Source: Psychrobacter pacificensis (GTDB lineage Bacteria; Pseudomonadota; Gammaproteobacteria; Pseudomonadales; Moraxellaceae). Taken from it: 48,588 nt of DNA. The stretch spans positions 1 through 48,588 of the forward strand of contig NZ_FNAL01000021.1 of the NCBI RefSeq assembly GCF_900101915.1, in the 5' to 3' direction. The notes under the pieces were generated by a model. The model searched no databases. It was given only the letters and a program-made list of their open reading frames with translations, and was not told the DNA's origin. Numbering within the stretch: the first letter of the stretch is position 1; every line of letters starts with the position of its first letter. Position numbers and translations under genes: made by a program. Positions 1 through 9,753 of this stretch are shown piece after piece.

Positions 1-414
1 GGTGTAGAGATGTTCCGTAAAATGCTTGACGAAGGTCGTGCTGGCGAAAACTGTGGCGTACTACTACGTGGTACTAAGCGTGAAGACGTACAACGTGGCC
101 AAGTACTAGCGAAGCCAGGTTCAATCACGCCTCACACCAAATTTGACGCAGAAGTATATGTACTGTCAAAAGAAGAGGGTGGTCGTCACACACCATTCCT
201 AAACGGCTATCGTCCACAGTTCTACTTCCGTACCACTGACGTAACTGGCGCAATCCAATTACAAGACGGTACTGAAATGGTCATGCCTGGTGATAACGTT
301 GAGATGGGCGTAGAGCTTATCCACCCAATTGCTATGGACAAAGGTCTACGCTTCGCTATTCGTGAAGGTGGCCGTACTGTAGGCGCTGGTGTTGTTGCTA
401 ACGTATTGAACTAA
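1..414 (+). CDS. tuf: Elongation factor Tu, C-terminal part (5' end outside window)
   Basis: EF-Tu delivers aminoacyl-tRNA to the ribosomal A site as a GTP complex. Only the last ~137 codons lie in the window, open from base 1, covering most of domain 2 and all of domain 3. Recognisable landmarks are the GVEMFRKML stretch, the LLRG segment, the [20 protein letters not shown] region that forms the domain 3 tRNA-binding face, and the family ending with [13 protein letters not shown]. The GTPase domain is upstream of the window. A strong terminator follows, so tuf ends its own transcript before tRNA-Trp. Identity is certain; whether this is the only tuf copy cannot be judged here. Confidence 0.98.
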   Translation, partial: GVEMFRKMLDEGRAGENCGVLLRGTKREDVQRGQVLAKPGSITPHTKFDAEVYVLSKEEGGRHTPFLNGYRPQFYFRTTDVTGAIQLQDGTEMVMPGDNVEMGVELIHPIAMDKGLRFAIREGGRTVGAGVVANVLN

Positions 415-452
415 GACTTAAGTCTCAGTAATGAGATTATGAATTAGTCATA

Positions 453-486
453 AAAAAGCCATCCTATCTAGGATGGCTTTTTTTTT
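453..486 (+). terminator. Rho-independent terminator of tuf
   Basis: Ten-base perfect stem AGCCATCCTA / TAGGATGGCT (457-466 with 469-478), a two-base loop, an A-run before and a run of T's after (to 486). It sits 40 bases after the tuf stop codon. Confidence 0.93.
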
Positions 487-737
487 GGAGGTAAATAGGG
501 GTATTTGCAGCATTAGATCTAAGATTTGGTAAAATGGTTCTTTTGATGGAGTGACTTTTGATACTGGCTATTTATTTATAATACACTGTATTGTAATTTG
601 CCGCATAGCTTGCTATATTAGCGCTGCATTTAACGTGTATGGTTAATCTAAACCATAACGAGAAAGCCTATAATTAATATAGTGACTTTTGATAGATGTA
701 ATATCAGGTAAAAATTAACAATTTTACCGCCAAAGGC

Positions 738-765
738 TTGCATTCTATGCTGGATATTGTATAAT
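738..765 (+). promoter_or_regulatory. Putative sigma-70 promoter for tRNA-Trp/secE/nusG
   Basis: A perfect -10 box TATAAT (760-765) lies 16 bases after a TTGCAT -35-like box (738-743), 18 bases before the tRNA-Trp gene. The 415-783 gap between tuf and the tRNA holds only the tuf terminator and this promoter; no open frame is convincing. The -35 matches the consensus only partly. Confidence 0.7.
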
Positions 766-783
766 GCTGTCCTTTACATCCAT

Positions 784-859
784 AGGCGATTGGCTCAATT
801 GGTAGAGCATCGGTCTCCAAAACCGAGGGTTGTAGGTTCGAGTCCTACATCGCCTGCCA
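784..859 (+). tRNA. trpT: tRNA-Trp (anticodon CCA)
   Basis: A 76-base cloverleaf. The acceptor stem AGGCGAT pairs with ATCGCCT. The D-arm contains GGCTCAATTGGTAGAGC, the anticodon loop reads CTCCAAA with CCA at 817-819, the T-arm contains GGTTCGAGTCC, and the 3' CCA is encoded. Its place between tuf and secE is the classical gammaproteobacterial arrangement. Confidence 0.97.
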
Positions 860-910
860 TCTTCTTATCTCATCTTTGTTGTACCCCATCATCTCCGAAG
901 CGAGTTCTTT

Positions 911-1396
911 ATGAGCAATAATCAAGATAACCTCGAGACTAAGTTATCTGATGCCAAGGCGGTTGCTGGTGGAATGCTGTCTAAAAATAAGCACATCTCA
1001 GCGAGCGGTACTTCTGCTGTTGAAGTTGCTAAGACTGGCTCAATCAAAGATTTGATTTTGTGGCTACTTGCCGCAATTGTTTTGATCGGTGCGACTCTCG
1101 TTAATCAATATTTACCAGGCTATTGGCAACCTGCCAACGATGTCTGGGTACGTATTGGTATTATTGTTGCACTTGTTGTATTTGCATTAATTTGCTTGGC
1201 GCTGACGCATCAAGGTCGTGCTTTTAAAATATTATTAAGAGACGCAGGTGTTGAGCTTCGCCGAGTGACATGGCCAGGTAAAGACGAAACCTTTCAATAC
1301 ACATGGCAAGTCATTGTCGTGATCGGAATTGTTGGGTTTTTTATTTGGTTATTAGATAATTTCTTTAATTGGTTCGTTGGTATCTTTATCGGTTAA
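911..1396 (+). CDS. secE: Preprotein translocase subunit SecE
   Basis: SecE is the essential small subunit of the SecYEG inner-membrane channel. The 161-residue protein has three hydrophobic segments: about 47-67 (LILWLLAAIVLIG...), 78-98 (VRIGIIVALVVFALI...) and 134-158 (VIVVIGIVGFFIWLL...). This is the three-helix architecture of enterobacterial SecE. The conserved cytoplasmic stretch ELRRVTWPGKDETFQYTW precedes the last helix, which is the essential part of the family. The N-terminal ~45 residues are hydrophilic and longer than in E. coli (127 residues). The ribosome binding site is weak (GAAGCGAG upstream). It lies 51 bases after tRNA-Trp and 69 bases before nusG, so it is probably cotranscribed with both. 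Confidence 0.96.
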   Translation: MSNNQDNLETKLSDAKAVAGGMLSKNKHISASGTSAVEVAKTGSIKDLILWLLAAIVLIGATLVNQYLPGYWQPANDVWVRIGIIVALVVFALICLALTHQGRAFKILLRDAGVELRRVTWPGKDETFQYTWQVIVVIGIVGFFIWLLDNFFNWFVGIFIG

Positions 1397-1465
1397 TAGC
1401 ATGTATTAGTGACTATTAACGAGATTTACTTATAACGACTTATTCATAATGATCAGGAGCGTGAT

Positions 1466-1996
1466 ATGCGTTGGTATATTGTCCAAGCGTTTTCAGGATA
1501 TGAAAAACAAGTACAACGTTCGTTAACTGATCGTATTAACCGTAGTGACTTTGCTGAGTCATTCGGTGATGTACTGGTTCCTACTGAAGAAGTCGTCGAA
1601 ATGAAAGACGGCAAAAAGCGTAAGAGCGAGCGTAAATTCTTTCCAGGTTATGTATTGATCCAGATGGAGATGAACGATAATACTTGGCACATCGTAAAAG
1701 ATTGCCCTCGTATTATGGGCTTCGTCGGTGGTACGCCTGAGATGCCTGCACCGATTACGCAAGTAGAAGCTGATCGCATTTTAAACCGTTTGAACCAGAC
1801 TGAAACTGACCCACGTCCTAAGACTCTATTTGAGCCAGGCGAAGAGTTATTGGTTATCGATGGTCCATTTACTGACTTTAAAGGGTTAGTAGAAAAAGTG
1901 GATTATGAGAAGTCTAAACTACATTTAACGGTAAACGTATTTAATCGACCTACGCAGGTTGAGCTTGAGTTTAGTAAAGTTGAAAAACTAGACTAA
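1466..1996 (+). CDS. nusG: Transcription termination/antitermination protein NusG
   Basis: NusG binds the RNA polymerase clamp, suppresses pausing, and links polymerase to Rho or the leading ribosome. The 176-residue protein begins with the NGN domain ([30 protein letters not shown] near 57-66; GFVGG near 87-91). A linker follows, then the KOW domain ([14 protein letters not shown]...GLVEKVD, about 122-147). Length and domain order are normal. An AGGAG motif lies just before the ATG. The order secE-nusG-rplK is the standard one. Confidence 0.98.
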   Translation: MRWYIVQAFSGYEKQVQRSLTDRINRSDFAESFGDVLVPTEEVVEMKDGKKRKSERKFFPGYVLIQMEMNDNTWHIVKDCPRIMGFVGGTPEMPAPITQVEADRILNRLNQTETDPRPKTLFEPGEELLVIDGPFTDFKGLVEKVDYEKSKLHLTVNVFNRPTQVELEFSKVEKLD

Positions 1997-2014
1997 ATCA
2001 GCAAAAAGTTCATC

Positions 2015-2042
2015 AACCGGGGAGCTGTTAGTCAACCAGTTA
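2015..2042 (+). promoter_or_regulatory. Possible L1-type autoregulatory site ahead of rplK
   Basis: The rplK leader contains GGGGAGCTG (2019-2027) followed by CCAG (2036-2039), giving a short helix with a purine-rich internal loop. A GGGGAGC element upstream of rplK is where ribosomal protein L1 binds its own mRNA in enterobacteria. The match here is short and was judged by eye. Confidence 0.35.
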
Positions 2043-2091
2043 TATGTCGTATCACGTTGATTTGGCGCTATCACCCATTTAGGAGAGTATC

Positions 2092-2523
2092 ATGGCTAAG
2101 AAGATTGATGGTTACATCAAACTGCAAGTGCCTGCAGGCAAAGCAAATCCTTCACCACCGATTGGTCCAGCTTTGGGTCAAAAAGGCGTGAACATCATGG
2201 CGTTCTGTAAAGAATTTAACGCTGCGACCTCAGGCCAGGAGCCAGGTCTACCGATCCCAACTGAGATCACAGTATATAACGATAAATCTTTTACCTTCAT
2301 CATGAAGTCACCACCAGCTGCGTACTTACTACGTAAAGCTGCTGGCATCGCTAAAGGTTCAGGTACACCGAACACTGCTAAAGTCGGCAAAGTGGACCGT
2401 GCACAACTAGAAGAAATCGTTAAGACTAAGAATGCAGATTTAACGGCTGCTGATCTTGACGCTGCTGTCCGTACCATCGCTGGTACTGCACGTTCAATGG
2501 GTATTACCGTGGAGGGTGTATAA
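2092..2523 (+). CDS. rplK: 50S ribosomal protein L11
   Basis: L11 (uL11) forms the base of the GTPase-associated stalk and binds the 1050-1110 region of 23S rRNA. The 143-residue protein has normal length and carries the family landmarks [20 protein letters not shown] at the N-terminus (proline-rich switch for thiostrepton/EF-G contacts), [20 protein letters not shown] in the middle, and a C-terminal GTARSMGI rRNA-binding segment. An AGGAG motif precedes the ATG. The stop codon overlaps the rplA start by one base (TAATG), which implies translational coupling. Confidence 0.98.
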   Translation: MAKKIDGYIKLQVPAGKANPSPPIGPALGQKGVNIMAFCKEFNAATSGQEPGLPIPTEITVYNDKSFTFIMKSPPAAYLLRKAAGIAKGSGTPNTAKVGKVDRAQLEEIVKTKNADLTAADLDAAVRTIAGTARSMGITVEGV

Positions 2524-3224
2524 TGTCTAAGCTAACCAAACGTCAAAAAGAAATTCAAAGCCGTGTTGATAACGAAAAACAATACACGCTAGAAGAAGCC
2601 GTTCAAATCCTAAACGATTTGCCAGCGCTAAAATTCAAAGAGTCTATCGATATTGCAGTAAACTTGGGCGTTGACCCACGTAAATCTGACCAAGTCGTTC
2701 GCGGTGCAACCAATCTACCTGCTGGTACTGGTAAAACTAAACGCGTTGCTGTATTTGCTCAAGGCGCTGCTGCTGAAGCCGCTAAAGAAGCTGGTGCGGA
2801 CATCGTTGGTTTTGAAGACCTAGCAGAAGAAATCAAAGCCGGTAACATGGACTTTGATGTTGTGATCGCAGCTCCTGATGCTATGCGTGTTGTTGGTCAA
2901 TTGGGTACGATCCTAGGTCCACGTGGTCTAATGCCTAACCCTAAAGTTGGTACGGTAACGCCAAACGTTGCTGAAGCTGTGACTAATGCGAAAGCGGGTC
3001 AGGCTCAGTACCGTGTTGATAAAGCTGGTATTATCCATGCAACTATCGGCCAAGTTGGTTTCACTGCTGAGCAAATCGAGCAAAACGCGCAAGCGATTCT
3101 TTCTGATTTAAAGCGTGCTAAGCCTGCTACTTCTAAAGGTACTTTCATCAAGAAAATCACCTTGTCTAGCACGATGGGCCCTGGTCTAACGATTGACGCT
3201 GTTCCTTATCGTACTGCAAAATAA
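2523..3224 (+). CDS. rplA: 50S ribosomal protein L1
   Basis: L1 (uL1) forms the mobile L1 stalk near the E site and in many bacteria represses the rplKA mRNA. The 233-residue protein is of usual length and shows the family block [16 protein letters not shown] (around 131-146), [14 protein letters not shown], and the C-terminal STMGPGL motif. The start overlaps the rplK stop. No strong terminator follows; the next 474 bases form the rplJ leader. Confidence 0.98.
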   Translation: MSKLTKRQKEIQSRVDNEKQYTLEEAVQILNDLPALKFKESIDIAVNLGVDPRKSDQVVRGATNLPAGTGKTKRVAVFAQGAAAEAAKEAGADIVGFEDLAEEIKAGNMDFDVVIAAPDAMRVVGQLGTILGPRGLMPNPKVGTVTPNVAEAVTNAKAGQAQYRVDKAGIIHATIGQVGFTAEQIEQNAQAILSDLKRAKPATSKGTFIKKITLSSTMGPGLTIDAVPYRTAK

Positions 3225-3244
3225 TTAAAGTCTCTATTTTTGAG

Positions 3245-3261
3245 TACTTGAACTTCAAGTA
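3245..3261. other. Palindrome just after rplA
   Basis: TACTTGAA-C-TTCAAGTA is a perfect 8-base inverted repeat around one base, 20 bases after the rplA stop and followed by a short TTTT. It could be a weak terminator, a processing hairpin or an operator. Its role is unknown. Confidence 0.4.
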
Positions 3262-3300
3262 TTTTGAATGATGAGCACATACTATATTCAAAAATTAGGT

Positions 3301-3322
3301 CAGCGTAGTATTTGCTACGCTG
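3301..3322 (+). other. Hairpin at the head of the rplJ leader
   Basis: Perfect 8-base stem CAGCGTAG / CTACGCTG (3301-3308 with 3315-3322) with a six-base TATTTG loop. It ends six bases before the L10 kink-turn element, so it is probably part of the same structured leader. Confidence 0.5.
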
Positions 3323-3328
3323 TCTAAG

Positions 3329-3448
3329 ACCGTAGGTAGAGAGTGGTTTAGCGTCATAAGTAACAATTTTCGAATGGTTAAATATGACACTGAGTCACTT
3401 TTGTTAATCGACGACAGATGAAAATCTTAGTTGTCCTACGCAGACGGT
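3329..3448 (+). promoter_or_regulatory. L10 (rplJL) autoregulatory leader with kink-turn
   Basis: ACCGTAGG (3329-3336) pairs with CCTAC (3435-3439) and CGGT (3445-3448), leaving an unpaired GCAGA on the 3' side. That arrangement (GUAGG / CCUAC-GCAGA-CGGU) is the conserved kink-turn helix of bacterial L10 leaders. There the L10(L12)4 complex binds and represses translation of rplJ and rplL. It sits about 250 bases ahead of rplJ. The identification rests on motif and position; no covariance search was run. Confidence 0.78.
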
Positions 3449-3698
3449 GGCCCATACAGTTTAAGACACGAGCGAATAGGGCGGTAAGGTTATTTATATA
3501 ATCTTCAAACTATTACTCAACGTCATTCTGATAACGGTGCCGTAATCAGTCGTTACCAGTAGATGCTTTTTTTATTAATTGAATCCGCTGGTAATGTGTC
3601 GTATCAAGTCAGTCCTAGCTTGAAATTTAAGCTTGCAGAAATTTCGATTTTTAGCGCTTTTATGATAAGCAGATTGATAAGATTAAAGGAGTCAACTT

Positions 3699-4226
3699 AT
3701 GGCATTAACGCTAGAGCAAAAACAACAAGTTGTGGCTGAAGTGTCTGAAGTTGCTGCTAATGCTTACTCAGCAGTAGCTGCCGAATATCACGGTATTGGT
3801 GTTGCACAGCTTACTCAGCTTCGCGTACAAGCCCGTGAAAAAGGCGTCGTTTTGAAAGTGGTAAAAAATACCCTGGCAAAACGCGCTTTTGAAGGCACTA
3901 AGTTTGAGAGCATGTCAGACCGTATGACTGGTCCACTACTTTTGGCTTTCTCTATGGAAGATTTAGGATCTGCTGCCAGAGTCGTTTTCGACTTCAGTAA
4001 AGATAACAAAGCGTTAGAGACCAAATTAGTATCAGTCGGTGGTGAAGTTTATGGTCCAGAAGAGCTAGAGCGCGTATCGAAGCTACCAACTCGCGACGAA
4101 GCAATCTCTATCTTGATGGCTACTATGAACGCACCAGTGACCAAGCTTGTCCAGACTATGAACGCTGTTCCTGGCAAGTTCGTTCGCACTGTAGCGGCAA
4201 TCAAAGACGCAAAAGAAGCTGCTTAA
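3699..4226 (+). CDS. rplJ: 50S ribosomal protein L10
   Basis: L10 (uL10) anchors the L7/L12 dimers to the large subunit at the GTPase centre. The 175-residue protein has the usual N-terminal RNA-binding domain (MALTLEQKQQVVAEVSEVA, then YHGIGVAQLTQLR and VKNTLAKRA) and a C-terminal helix for L12 binding (about 140-175). An AAAGGAG site stands before the ATG. It lies behind a long leader with an L10 kink-turn and is followed 120 bases later by rplL. Confidence 0.98.
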   Translation: MALTLEQKQQVVAEVSEVAANAYSAVAAEYHGIGVAQLTQLRVQAREKGVVLKVVKNTLAKRAFEGTKFESMSDRMTGPLLLAFSMEDLGSAARVVFDFSKDNKALETKLVSVGGEVYGPEELERVSKLPTRDEAISILMATMNAPVTKLVQTMNAVPGKFVRTVAAIKDAKEAA

Positions 4227-4346
4227 TTGCTTGTTTTAACGTAACTTTAACATTGCTAATTTTGGTTGAATTTTATTGCCACATTCGGCAATCAATCAAA
4301 GCGATATTAAAATCAATTAATTTTTATCAGATAACGGAGAGTTCTC

Positions 4347-4721
4347 ATGGCACTATCTAAAGAAGATGTGTTAAACGCAATCGCTGAAATGTCAGTAATG
4401 GACATCGTTGAGCTAATTAGCGATATGGAAGAAAAATTCGGCGTAACTGCTGCTGTTGCTGCTGCTGCACCTGTTGCTGCTGCTGGTGGCGCTGCTGCTG
4501 CTGAAGAAAAAGACGAGTTTGACGTTGTTCTTGCTAGCTTCGGCGACAAGAAAGTTGGCGTAATTAAAGCCGTACGTGAAGCAACTGGTCTTGGCCTAAA
4601 AGAAGCGAAAGATTTGGTTGAAGGCGCTCCAGCTCCAATCAAAGAAGGCGCATCTAAAGCTGAAGCTGAAGAGTTGAAAAAGAAACTTGAAGAAGCTGGT
4701 GCAACTGTTGAACTAAAATAA
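4347..4721 (+). CDS. rplL: 50S ribosomal protein L7/L12
   Basis: L7/L12 (bL12) is the multicopy stalk protein that recruits translational GTPases. The 124-residue protein has an N-terminal dimerisation domain (1-33), a flexible alanine-rich hinge (about 35-53, [18 protein letters not shown]), and the globular C-terminal domain. The latter carries [20 protein letters not shown], whose helix contacts EF-Tu and EF-G. A CGGAG site precedes the ATG. A strong terminator-like hairpin follows and probably acts as the rplL/rpoB attenuator. Confidence 0.98.
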   Translation: MALSKEDVLNAIAEMSVMDIVELISDMEEKFGVTAAVAAAAPVAAAGGAAAAEEKDEFDVVLASFGDKKVGVIKAVREATGLGLKEAKDLVEGAPAPIKEGASKAEAEELKKKLEEAGATVELK

Positions 4722-4737
4722 GTTTAACACTGTACAG

Positions 4738-4780
4738 AAAAAAAGCTGGTAATGCCTTGCATTGCCGGCTTTTTTTTATT
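4738..4780 (+). terminator. Terminator/attenuator between rplL and rpoB
   Basis: Stem AAGCTGGTAATGC / GCATTGCCGGCTT (two G·U pairs, CTT loop) flanked by an A-run and eight T's, starting 17 bases after rplL. In E. coli a partial terminator at the same place sets the lower level of rpoBC transcription; by position this is its counterpart. Confidence 0.88.
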
Positions 4781-5483
4781 ATAATTCGTAGCTTGACCTT
4801 TTGTGTCTGCCAACATACGTATGCATTAACGGTGGATACCCATCAAAAGGACAGACGATATACATGCAAGTACACATACCAGTTTTTGAAATCAGTTAAT
4901 ATCAGCTAAACGTCTGTAGATGTTTGGCATTTTTTTGTGTCTGCATGCTTTCCTATCAACACTATAGTTTATACTGATTCTTAAAGTTATAGTTACCCCA
5001 ATTATTAATCCTGAAAAAAGCGGTATTCTGAAAAAGCTGGTGATCATAAGTTGCCTACTTGGTGTGGCATGACTGTCGATATTAAGTCTTATAGACAGTT
5101 TGCATGTGTAGGGAACATAGTTCGGTAATAAGCAGTCTAGATGGCAAGTGGCTTATATGCAATCTTAATAGACGTTATTTTCCAGCAATGTATTTGTAAA
5201 TTAAGCCTCATAGGCAATGCATTATAGATTATATAATATTGAATTTTTTGGTTGCAACAGTCATATAGATTGATTCACTTACCATGAATTTAGCAAGCAA
5301 AGACGAGATTAAGTGAAGTGTGCTAGGTAAGCACTGATGAGTAAAGTAGTAATTGACAGAAAAGACATGAACTGAACACGAAAACCCGTTTTATATTATC
5401 GTTTACGTCGCTAAGTGTGCATCGTATTTATGCATATTGGCCACGCTTTTAATTTGTTTCCACGTTTACTGTAAGGACTCTCG
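4781..5483 (+). other. Long gene-free leader of rpoB
   Basis: About 700 bases between the rplL terminator and the rpoB start contain no convincing open frame. A perfect TTGACA occurs at 5353-5358 but has no good -10 box at 16-18 bases; TATATT at 5392-5397 is too far away. A small hairpin is possible near 5316-5336 (AGTGTGCT with AGCACT). An rpoBC promoter is expected somewhere here, but I cannot place it securely. Confidence 0.5.
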
Positions 5484-8400
5484 ATGGCATATTCTTATAC
5501 TGAAAAAAAGCGTATTCGCAAAAGTTTTGCTGAATTGCCCACTGTAATGGACGTTCCCTATTTACTGTCTATTCAAGTAGATTCTTATGAGCAATTTTTG
5601 CAAGAGCATAAAAAGCCAAAAGCTCGTGAGAATACTGGTTTGCAAGCTGCGTATTCCTCTATTTTCCCAATTGAGAGTCACTCTGGTAACGCGGAGTTGC
5701 AATTTGTTGAGTACTATTTAGGTACGCCTGAATTTGATGAGCGTGAGTGTATCTTACGTGGTTCAACGTTCGCGGCGCCGATGCGTGTCAAAATTCGTTT
5801 GATCATCAAAGATAAAGATAGCAAAGATAAAGATAGCAAAGCCGCTATCAAAGATATCCGTGAGCAAAGCGTTTACATGGGCGAGATACCTTTGATGACT
5901 GCGAACGGTACTTTCATTATTAATGGTACTGAGCGTGTTATCGTATCTCAGCTACATCGTTCACCTGGTGTGTTCTTTGACCATGATAAAGGTAAGTCGC
6001 ATTCAAGTGGTAAAGTGCTTTATAACGCGCGTATCATCCCTTACCGTGGTTCATGGTTAGACTTTGAATTTGATGCAAAGGACTTAGTCTTTGCTCGTAT
6101 TGACCGTCGCCGTAAGCTATTGGCTTCTATCATTCTACGTGCACTTGGCCTGACTACATCTGAAATTCTAGATTTGTTCTTTGATAAAGTTGCTGTTTAT
6201 AAAGCTGAAGAGACGTTTGAAATTGATCTAGTTGCTGATCGTCTACGTGGCGAAATGGCGCAGTTTGATATCGTATCACCTGAAGGTGACGTTATTGTAG
6301 AGCAGGGCAAACGTATCAACGCACGCCGTATCCGTCAGCTTGAAGAAGCAGGTATGACGAAAATTGCGGTACCTGATGAATACCTATATGAGCGTATTTT
6401 AGCTGAAGACATCGTTGTTAATGATGAAATCATCGCTAAAGCGAACACGCCAATCGACCACGAGTTATTGGTAAAATTGAACTCATTTGAAGCCAGTGGT
6501 GCCATCAAAGAGTTCAGCATTCTGTTCACTAACGATATCGACCAAGGCAGCTATATTGCTGATACGCTACGTGCTGATAGCACGTCAACCCGCGAAGAAG
6601 CATTGATCGAAATCTACAAAGTTATGCGTCCAGGTGAGCCACCAACGGTTGAAACGGCTGAGAAACTGTTTGAGAGCATGTTCTTCAACGCCGATCGTTA
6701 TGACTTATCTAACGTCGGCCGTATGAAGTTCAACCGTCGTCTTGGTCTGCCATTTGAAAACACCGATGACCCAGACGTACAGCGCGAACGCAGTGTATTG
6801 ACCAACGATGATATCGTTAATGTTCTAAAAGAACTTATCGAAATTCGTAACGGTCGCGGCGATGTCGATGATATTGACCATCTAGGTAACCGCCGTATTC
6901 GTTCAGTGGGCGAGATGGCAGAAAACCAATTCCGTGTTGGTCTAGTACGTGTTGAGCGTGCCGTAAAAGAGCGTTTGAGCTCAGCAGAGTCAGACAACTT
7001 GTCACCACAAGATTTGATTAACTCTAAGCCAGTAGCGGCTGCGGTTAAAGAATTCTTTGGCTCAAGCCAGTTGTCACAGTTTATGGATCAGAACAACCCA
7101 TTGTCTGAAGTTACCCATAAGCGCCGTGTATCAGCGTTAGGACCTGGTGGTCTAACTCGTGAACGCGCAGGCTTTGAAGTACGTGACGTACATGATACGC
7201 ATTATGGCCGTGTATGTCCTATTGAGACTCCTGAAGGTCCAAACATTGGTCTGATCAACTCACTAGCGACATTTGCTAAAACCAACAGCTTTGGTTTCTT
7301 AGAAACGCCATATCGCCGTGTGGTTGATGGTAAAGTGACTGATGATATTGAATATCTATCAGCAATCGAAGAAGTCGGTACTGTTATTGCACAGGCTGAC
7401 TCTCCGATGACTGAGGATGGCGCGTTATCTGACGAGATGGTCAGTGTGCGTAACTATGGTGAATTTGTTCGTATGCCGCCAGAAAAAGTGACGCATATGG
7501 ATGTATCACCAAGTCAGGTCGTATCGGTTGCAGCAGGTCTGATTCCGTTCCTAGAGCATGATGATGCTAACCGTGCCTTGATGGGCTCGAACATGCAGCG
7601 TCAGGCGGTTCCTACCCTACGTGCTGATAAGCCATTGGTAGGTACCGGTATGGAGCGTCACGTTGCTCGTGACTCAGGTGTTTGTGTCATCGCTAAGCGT
7701 GGCGGTGTAATTGAAGATGTTGATGCATCACGTATCGTGGTTCGTGTCAACGAAGACGAGATGGTTGCTGGTGAAGCGGGTATTGATATCTATAACTTGA
7801 TCAAATACACGCGCTCTAACCAAAACACTTGTATCAACCAACGTATCATCGTTAACCAAGGTGACGAGATTGCTTTGGGTGATATCTTGGCTGATGGTCC
7901 ATCAACGGATCTTGGTGAGCTAGCACTTGGCCAGAACATCCGCATCGCATTTATGCCGTGGAATGGTTACAACTTTGAAGATTCAATCTTACTATCTGAA
8001 AAAGTCGTGAAAGAAGATCGTTTCACTACGATTCATATCCAAGAATTGACTTGTGTGGCTCGTGATACCAAGCTAGGTACAGAAGAGATCACGGCTGATA
8101 TTCCAAACGTTGGTGAAGCCGCACTATCAAGTCTTGATGAAGCAGGTATCGTCTATATCGGTGCTGAAGTTGATGCTGGTGATATTCTCGTTGGTAAAGT
8201 GACGCCAAAAGGTGAAACGCAGCTAACGCCAGAAGAGAAACTACTACGCGCTATCTTTGGTGAAAAAGCGGCGGATGTGAAAGACACTTCACTACGCGTA
8301 CCAACTTCAAGTAAAGGTACGGTTATTGACGTACAGGTTTTCACCCGTGATGGCGTTGAAAAAGACGCACGCGCAAGAGCGATTGAAAAATCGCAGCTTG

Positions 8401-9602
8401 ATAGCTATCGCAAAGATTTGAAAGAAGAGCTACGTATCTTTGAAGAAGCGGCTCGCGGTCGTATTAGTACTCTACTAGATGGCCAAAAAGTCAGCGGCGG
8501 TGCTGGTCTAAAAGCCGGTACGGTTATGGCATTGGCTGATATGAAAGATATGAGCCTTGAGACCTTGCTTGATATTCAACCAGTAGAAGAAGAAATCTCT
8601 GAGCGTCTGACGCAAATCTCTGATTACTTGGTTGATAAGCAAAAAGACATCGATGTGAAGTTTGCTGAGAAAAAGCGCAAATTGACTGCTGGTGATGACT
8701 TGCAACATGGCGTACAAAAAATCGTTAAAGTATATCTAGCGGTTAAGCGTCGTATTCAGCCTGGTGATAAGATGGCTGGTCGTCATGGTAACAAAGGTGT
8801 GGTATCGCGCATCATGCCAGTTGAAGACATGCCTTATGATGAAAATGGTAATACCGTTGACATCGTATTGAACCCACTTGGTGTACCATCTCGTATGAAC
8901 ATTGGTCAGGTTCTAGAGACGCATTTGGGTATGGCAGCGAAAGGATTGGGCGAGAAGATTGATGGTATGCTCAAATCTCAAGCAGCGATCAAAGAGCTAC
9001 GTGACTTCTTGGACAAAATCTATAACCAAGTAGGCGGTGAGCAAGTTGATCTTGATAGCTTAAGTGATGATGACATCATGGCGCTAGCAGACAACTTACG
9101 TGGCGGTGTACCAATGGGCACAGCAGTATTTGACGGCGCAAGAGAAAGCCAAGTCAAAGACCTGCTAGAGCTTGCTGGTATGGATCGCGATGGTCAGCAG
9201 ACGTTATATGATGGTCGTACAGGTCAGAAATTTGACCGTAAAGTGACCGTGGGTTACATGTACATGCTCAAGCTTAACCATTTGGTTGATGACAAAATGC
9301 ATGCGCGTTCAACGGGTTCTTACTCTCTAGTCACGCAGCAGCCACTCGGCGGTAAAGCGCAGTTTGGTGGTCAGCGCTTCGGTGAGATGGAAGTGTGGGC
9401 ACTAGAAGCATACGGCGCGACTTATACGTTGCAAGAAATGCTAACGGTGAAGTCGGATGACGTTGAAGGCCGTACTCGTATGTACAAAAACATCGTTGAT
9501 GGTGAGCAGTATATGGATCCAGGCATGCCTGAGTCGTTCAACGTACTGACCAAAGAAATCAAATCATTGGGTATTAATATTGAGTTAAAACAAAGCAACT
9601 AG
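5484..9602 (+). CDS. rpoB: DNA-directed RNA polymerase subunit beta
   Basis: The beta subunit of RNA polymerase forms half of the catalytic cleft and the rifampicin pocket. The 1372-residue protein is slightly longer than in E. coli (1342). The rifampicin region reads [20 protein letters not shown] followed by [10 protein letters not shown], with Asp, His and Ser at the positions of E. coli D516, H526 and S531, so it looks rifampicin-sensitive. The active-site part is typical: [12 protein letters not shown], then [20 protein letters not shown] and GNKGVVSRI. The C-terminal clamp anchor ([20 protein letters not shown]) is intact. A tandem duplication of five residues (KDKDS twice) lies near residue 110. 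TAAGGA precedes the ATG. rpoC follows after 151 bases. Confidence 0.99.
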   Translation: MAYSYTEKKRIRKSFAELPTVMDVPYLLSIQVDSYEQFLQEHKKPKARENTGLQAAYSSIFPIESHSGNAELQFVEYYLGTPEFDERECILRGSTFAAPMRVKIRLIIKDKDSKDKDSKAAIKDIREQSVYMGEIPLMTANGTFIINGTERVIVSQLHRSPGVFFDHDKGKSHSSGKVLYNARIIPYRGSWLDFEFDAKDLVFARIDRRRKLLASIILRALGLTTSEILDLFFDKVAVYKAEETFEIDLVADRLRGEMAQFDIVSPEGDVIVEQGKRINARRIRQLEEAGMTKIAVPDEYLYERILAEDIVVNDEIIAKANTPIDHELLVKLNSFEASGAIKEFSILFTNDIDQGSYIADTLRADSTSTREEALIEIYKVMRPGEPPTVETAEKLFESMFFNADRYDLSNVGRMKFNRRLGLPFENTDDPDVQRERSVLTNDDIVNVLKELIEIRNGRGDVDDIDHLGNRRIRSVGEMAENQFRVGLVRVERAVKERLSSAESDNLSPQDLINSKPVAAAVKEFFGSSQLSQFMDQNNPLSEVTHKRRVSALGPGGLTRERAGFEVRDVHDTHYGRVCPIETPEGPNIGLINSLATFAKTNSFGFLETPYRRVVDGKVTDDIEYLSAIEEVGTVIAQADSPMTEDGALSDEMVSVRNYGEFVRMPPEKVTHMDVSPSQVVSVAAGLIPFLEHDDANRALMGSNMQRQAVPTLRADKPLVGTGMERHVARDSGVCVIAKRGGVIEDVDASRIVVRVNEDEMVAGEAGIDIYNLIKYTRSNQNTCINQRIIVNQGDEIALGDILADGPSTDLGELALGQNIRIAFMPWNGYNFEDSILLSEKVVKEDRFTTIHIQELTCVARDTKLGTEEITADIPNVGEAALSSLDEAGIVYIGAEVDAGDILVGKVTPKGETQLTPEEKLLRAIFGEKAADVKDTSLRVPTSSKGTVIDVQVFTRDGVEKDARARAIEKSQLDSYRKDLKEELRIFEEAARGRISTLLDGQKVSGGAGLKAGTVMALADMKDMSLETLLDIQPVEEEISERLTQISDYLVDKQKDIDVKFAEKKRKLTAGDDLQHGVQKIVKVYLAVKRRIQPGDKMAGRHGNKGVVSRIMPVEDMPYDENGNTVDIVLNPLGVPSRMNIGQVLETHLGMAAKGLGEKIDGMLKSQAAIKELRDFLDKIYNQVGGEQVDLDSLSDDDIMALADNLRGGVPMGTAVFDGARESQVKDLLELAGMDRDGQQTLYDGRTGQKFDRKVTVGYMYMLKLNHLVDDKMHARSTGSYSLVTQQPLGGKAQFGGQRFGEMEVWALEAYGATYTLQEMLTVKSDDVEGRTRMYKNIVDGEQYMDPGMPESFNVLTKEIKSLGINIELKQSN
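5808..5837 (+). repeat. In-frame 15-base tandem repeat in rpoB
   Basis: The unit AAAGATAAAGATAGC occurs twice without mismatch (5808-5822 and 5823-5837), followed by AAAG of a third. It encodes [10 protein letters not shown] in the beta subunit, in a surface region where length varies between genera. Confidence 0.9.
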
Positions 9603-9624
9603 CCCGTTGTTTAACTTAGTTGTC

Positions 9625-9663
9625 CACTAAAGGCAGTATGCATTATGGCTGCTGCTTTTAGTG
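9625..9663 (+). other. Hairpin in the rpoB–rpoC spacer
   Basis: CACTAAAGGCAG (9625-9636) pairs with CTGCTTTTAGTG (9652-9663), 12 pairs including one G·U, with a 15-base loop. No T-run follows, so it is more likely an mRNA processing or stabilising element than a terminator. Confidence 0.5.
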
Positions 9664-9753
9664 ATTTGTCTCAACCCTATTCATTGCCTTCATTCATCTT
9701 ATCTGCGTCAATGGTACGCTTTCAGATGATTATAAAGATAACGGAGAAGCAAC

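Noticed and set aside
5353..5358. Perfect TTGACA as the rpoB promoter
   Set aside because: There is no acceptable -10 at 15-19 bases; the nearest TATATT is 33 bases away.
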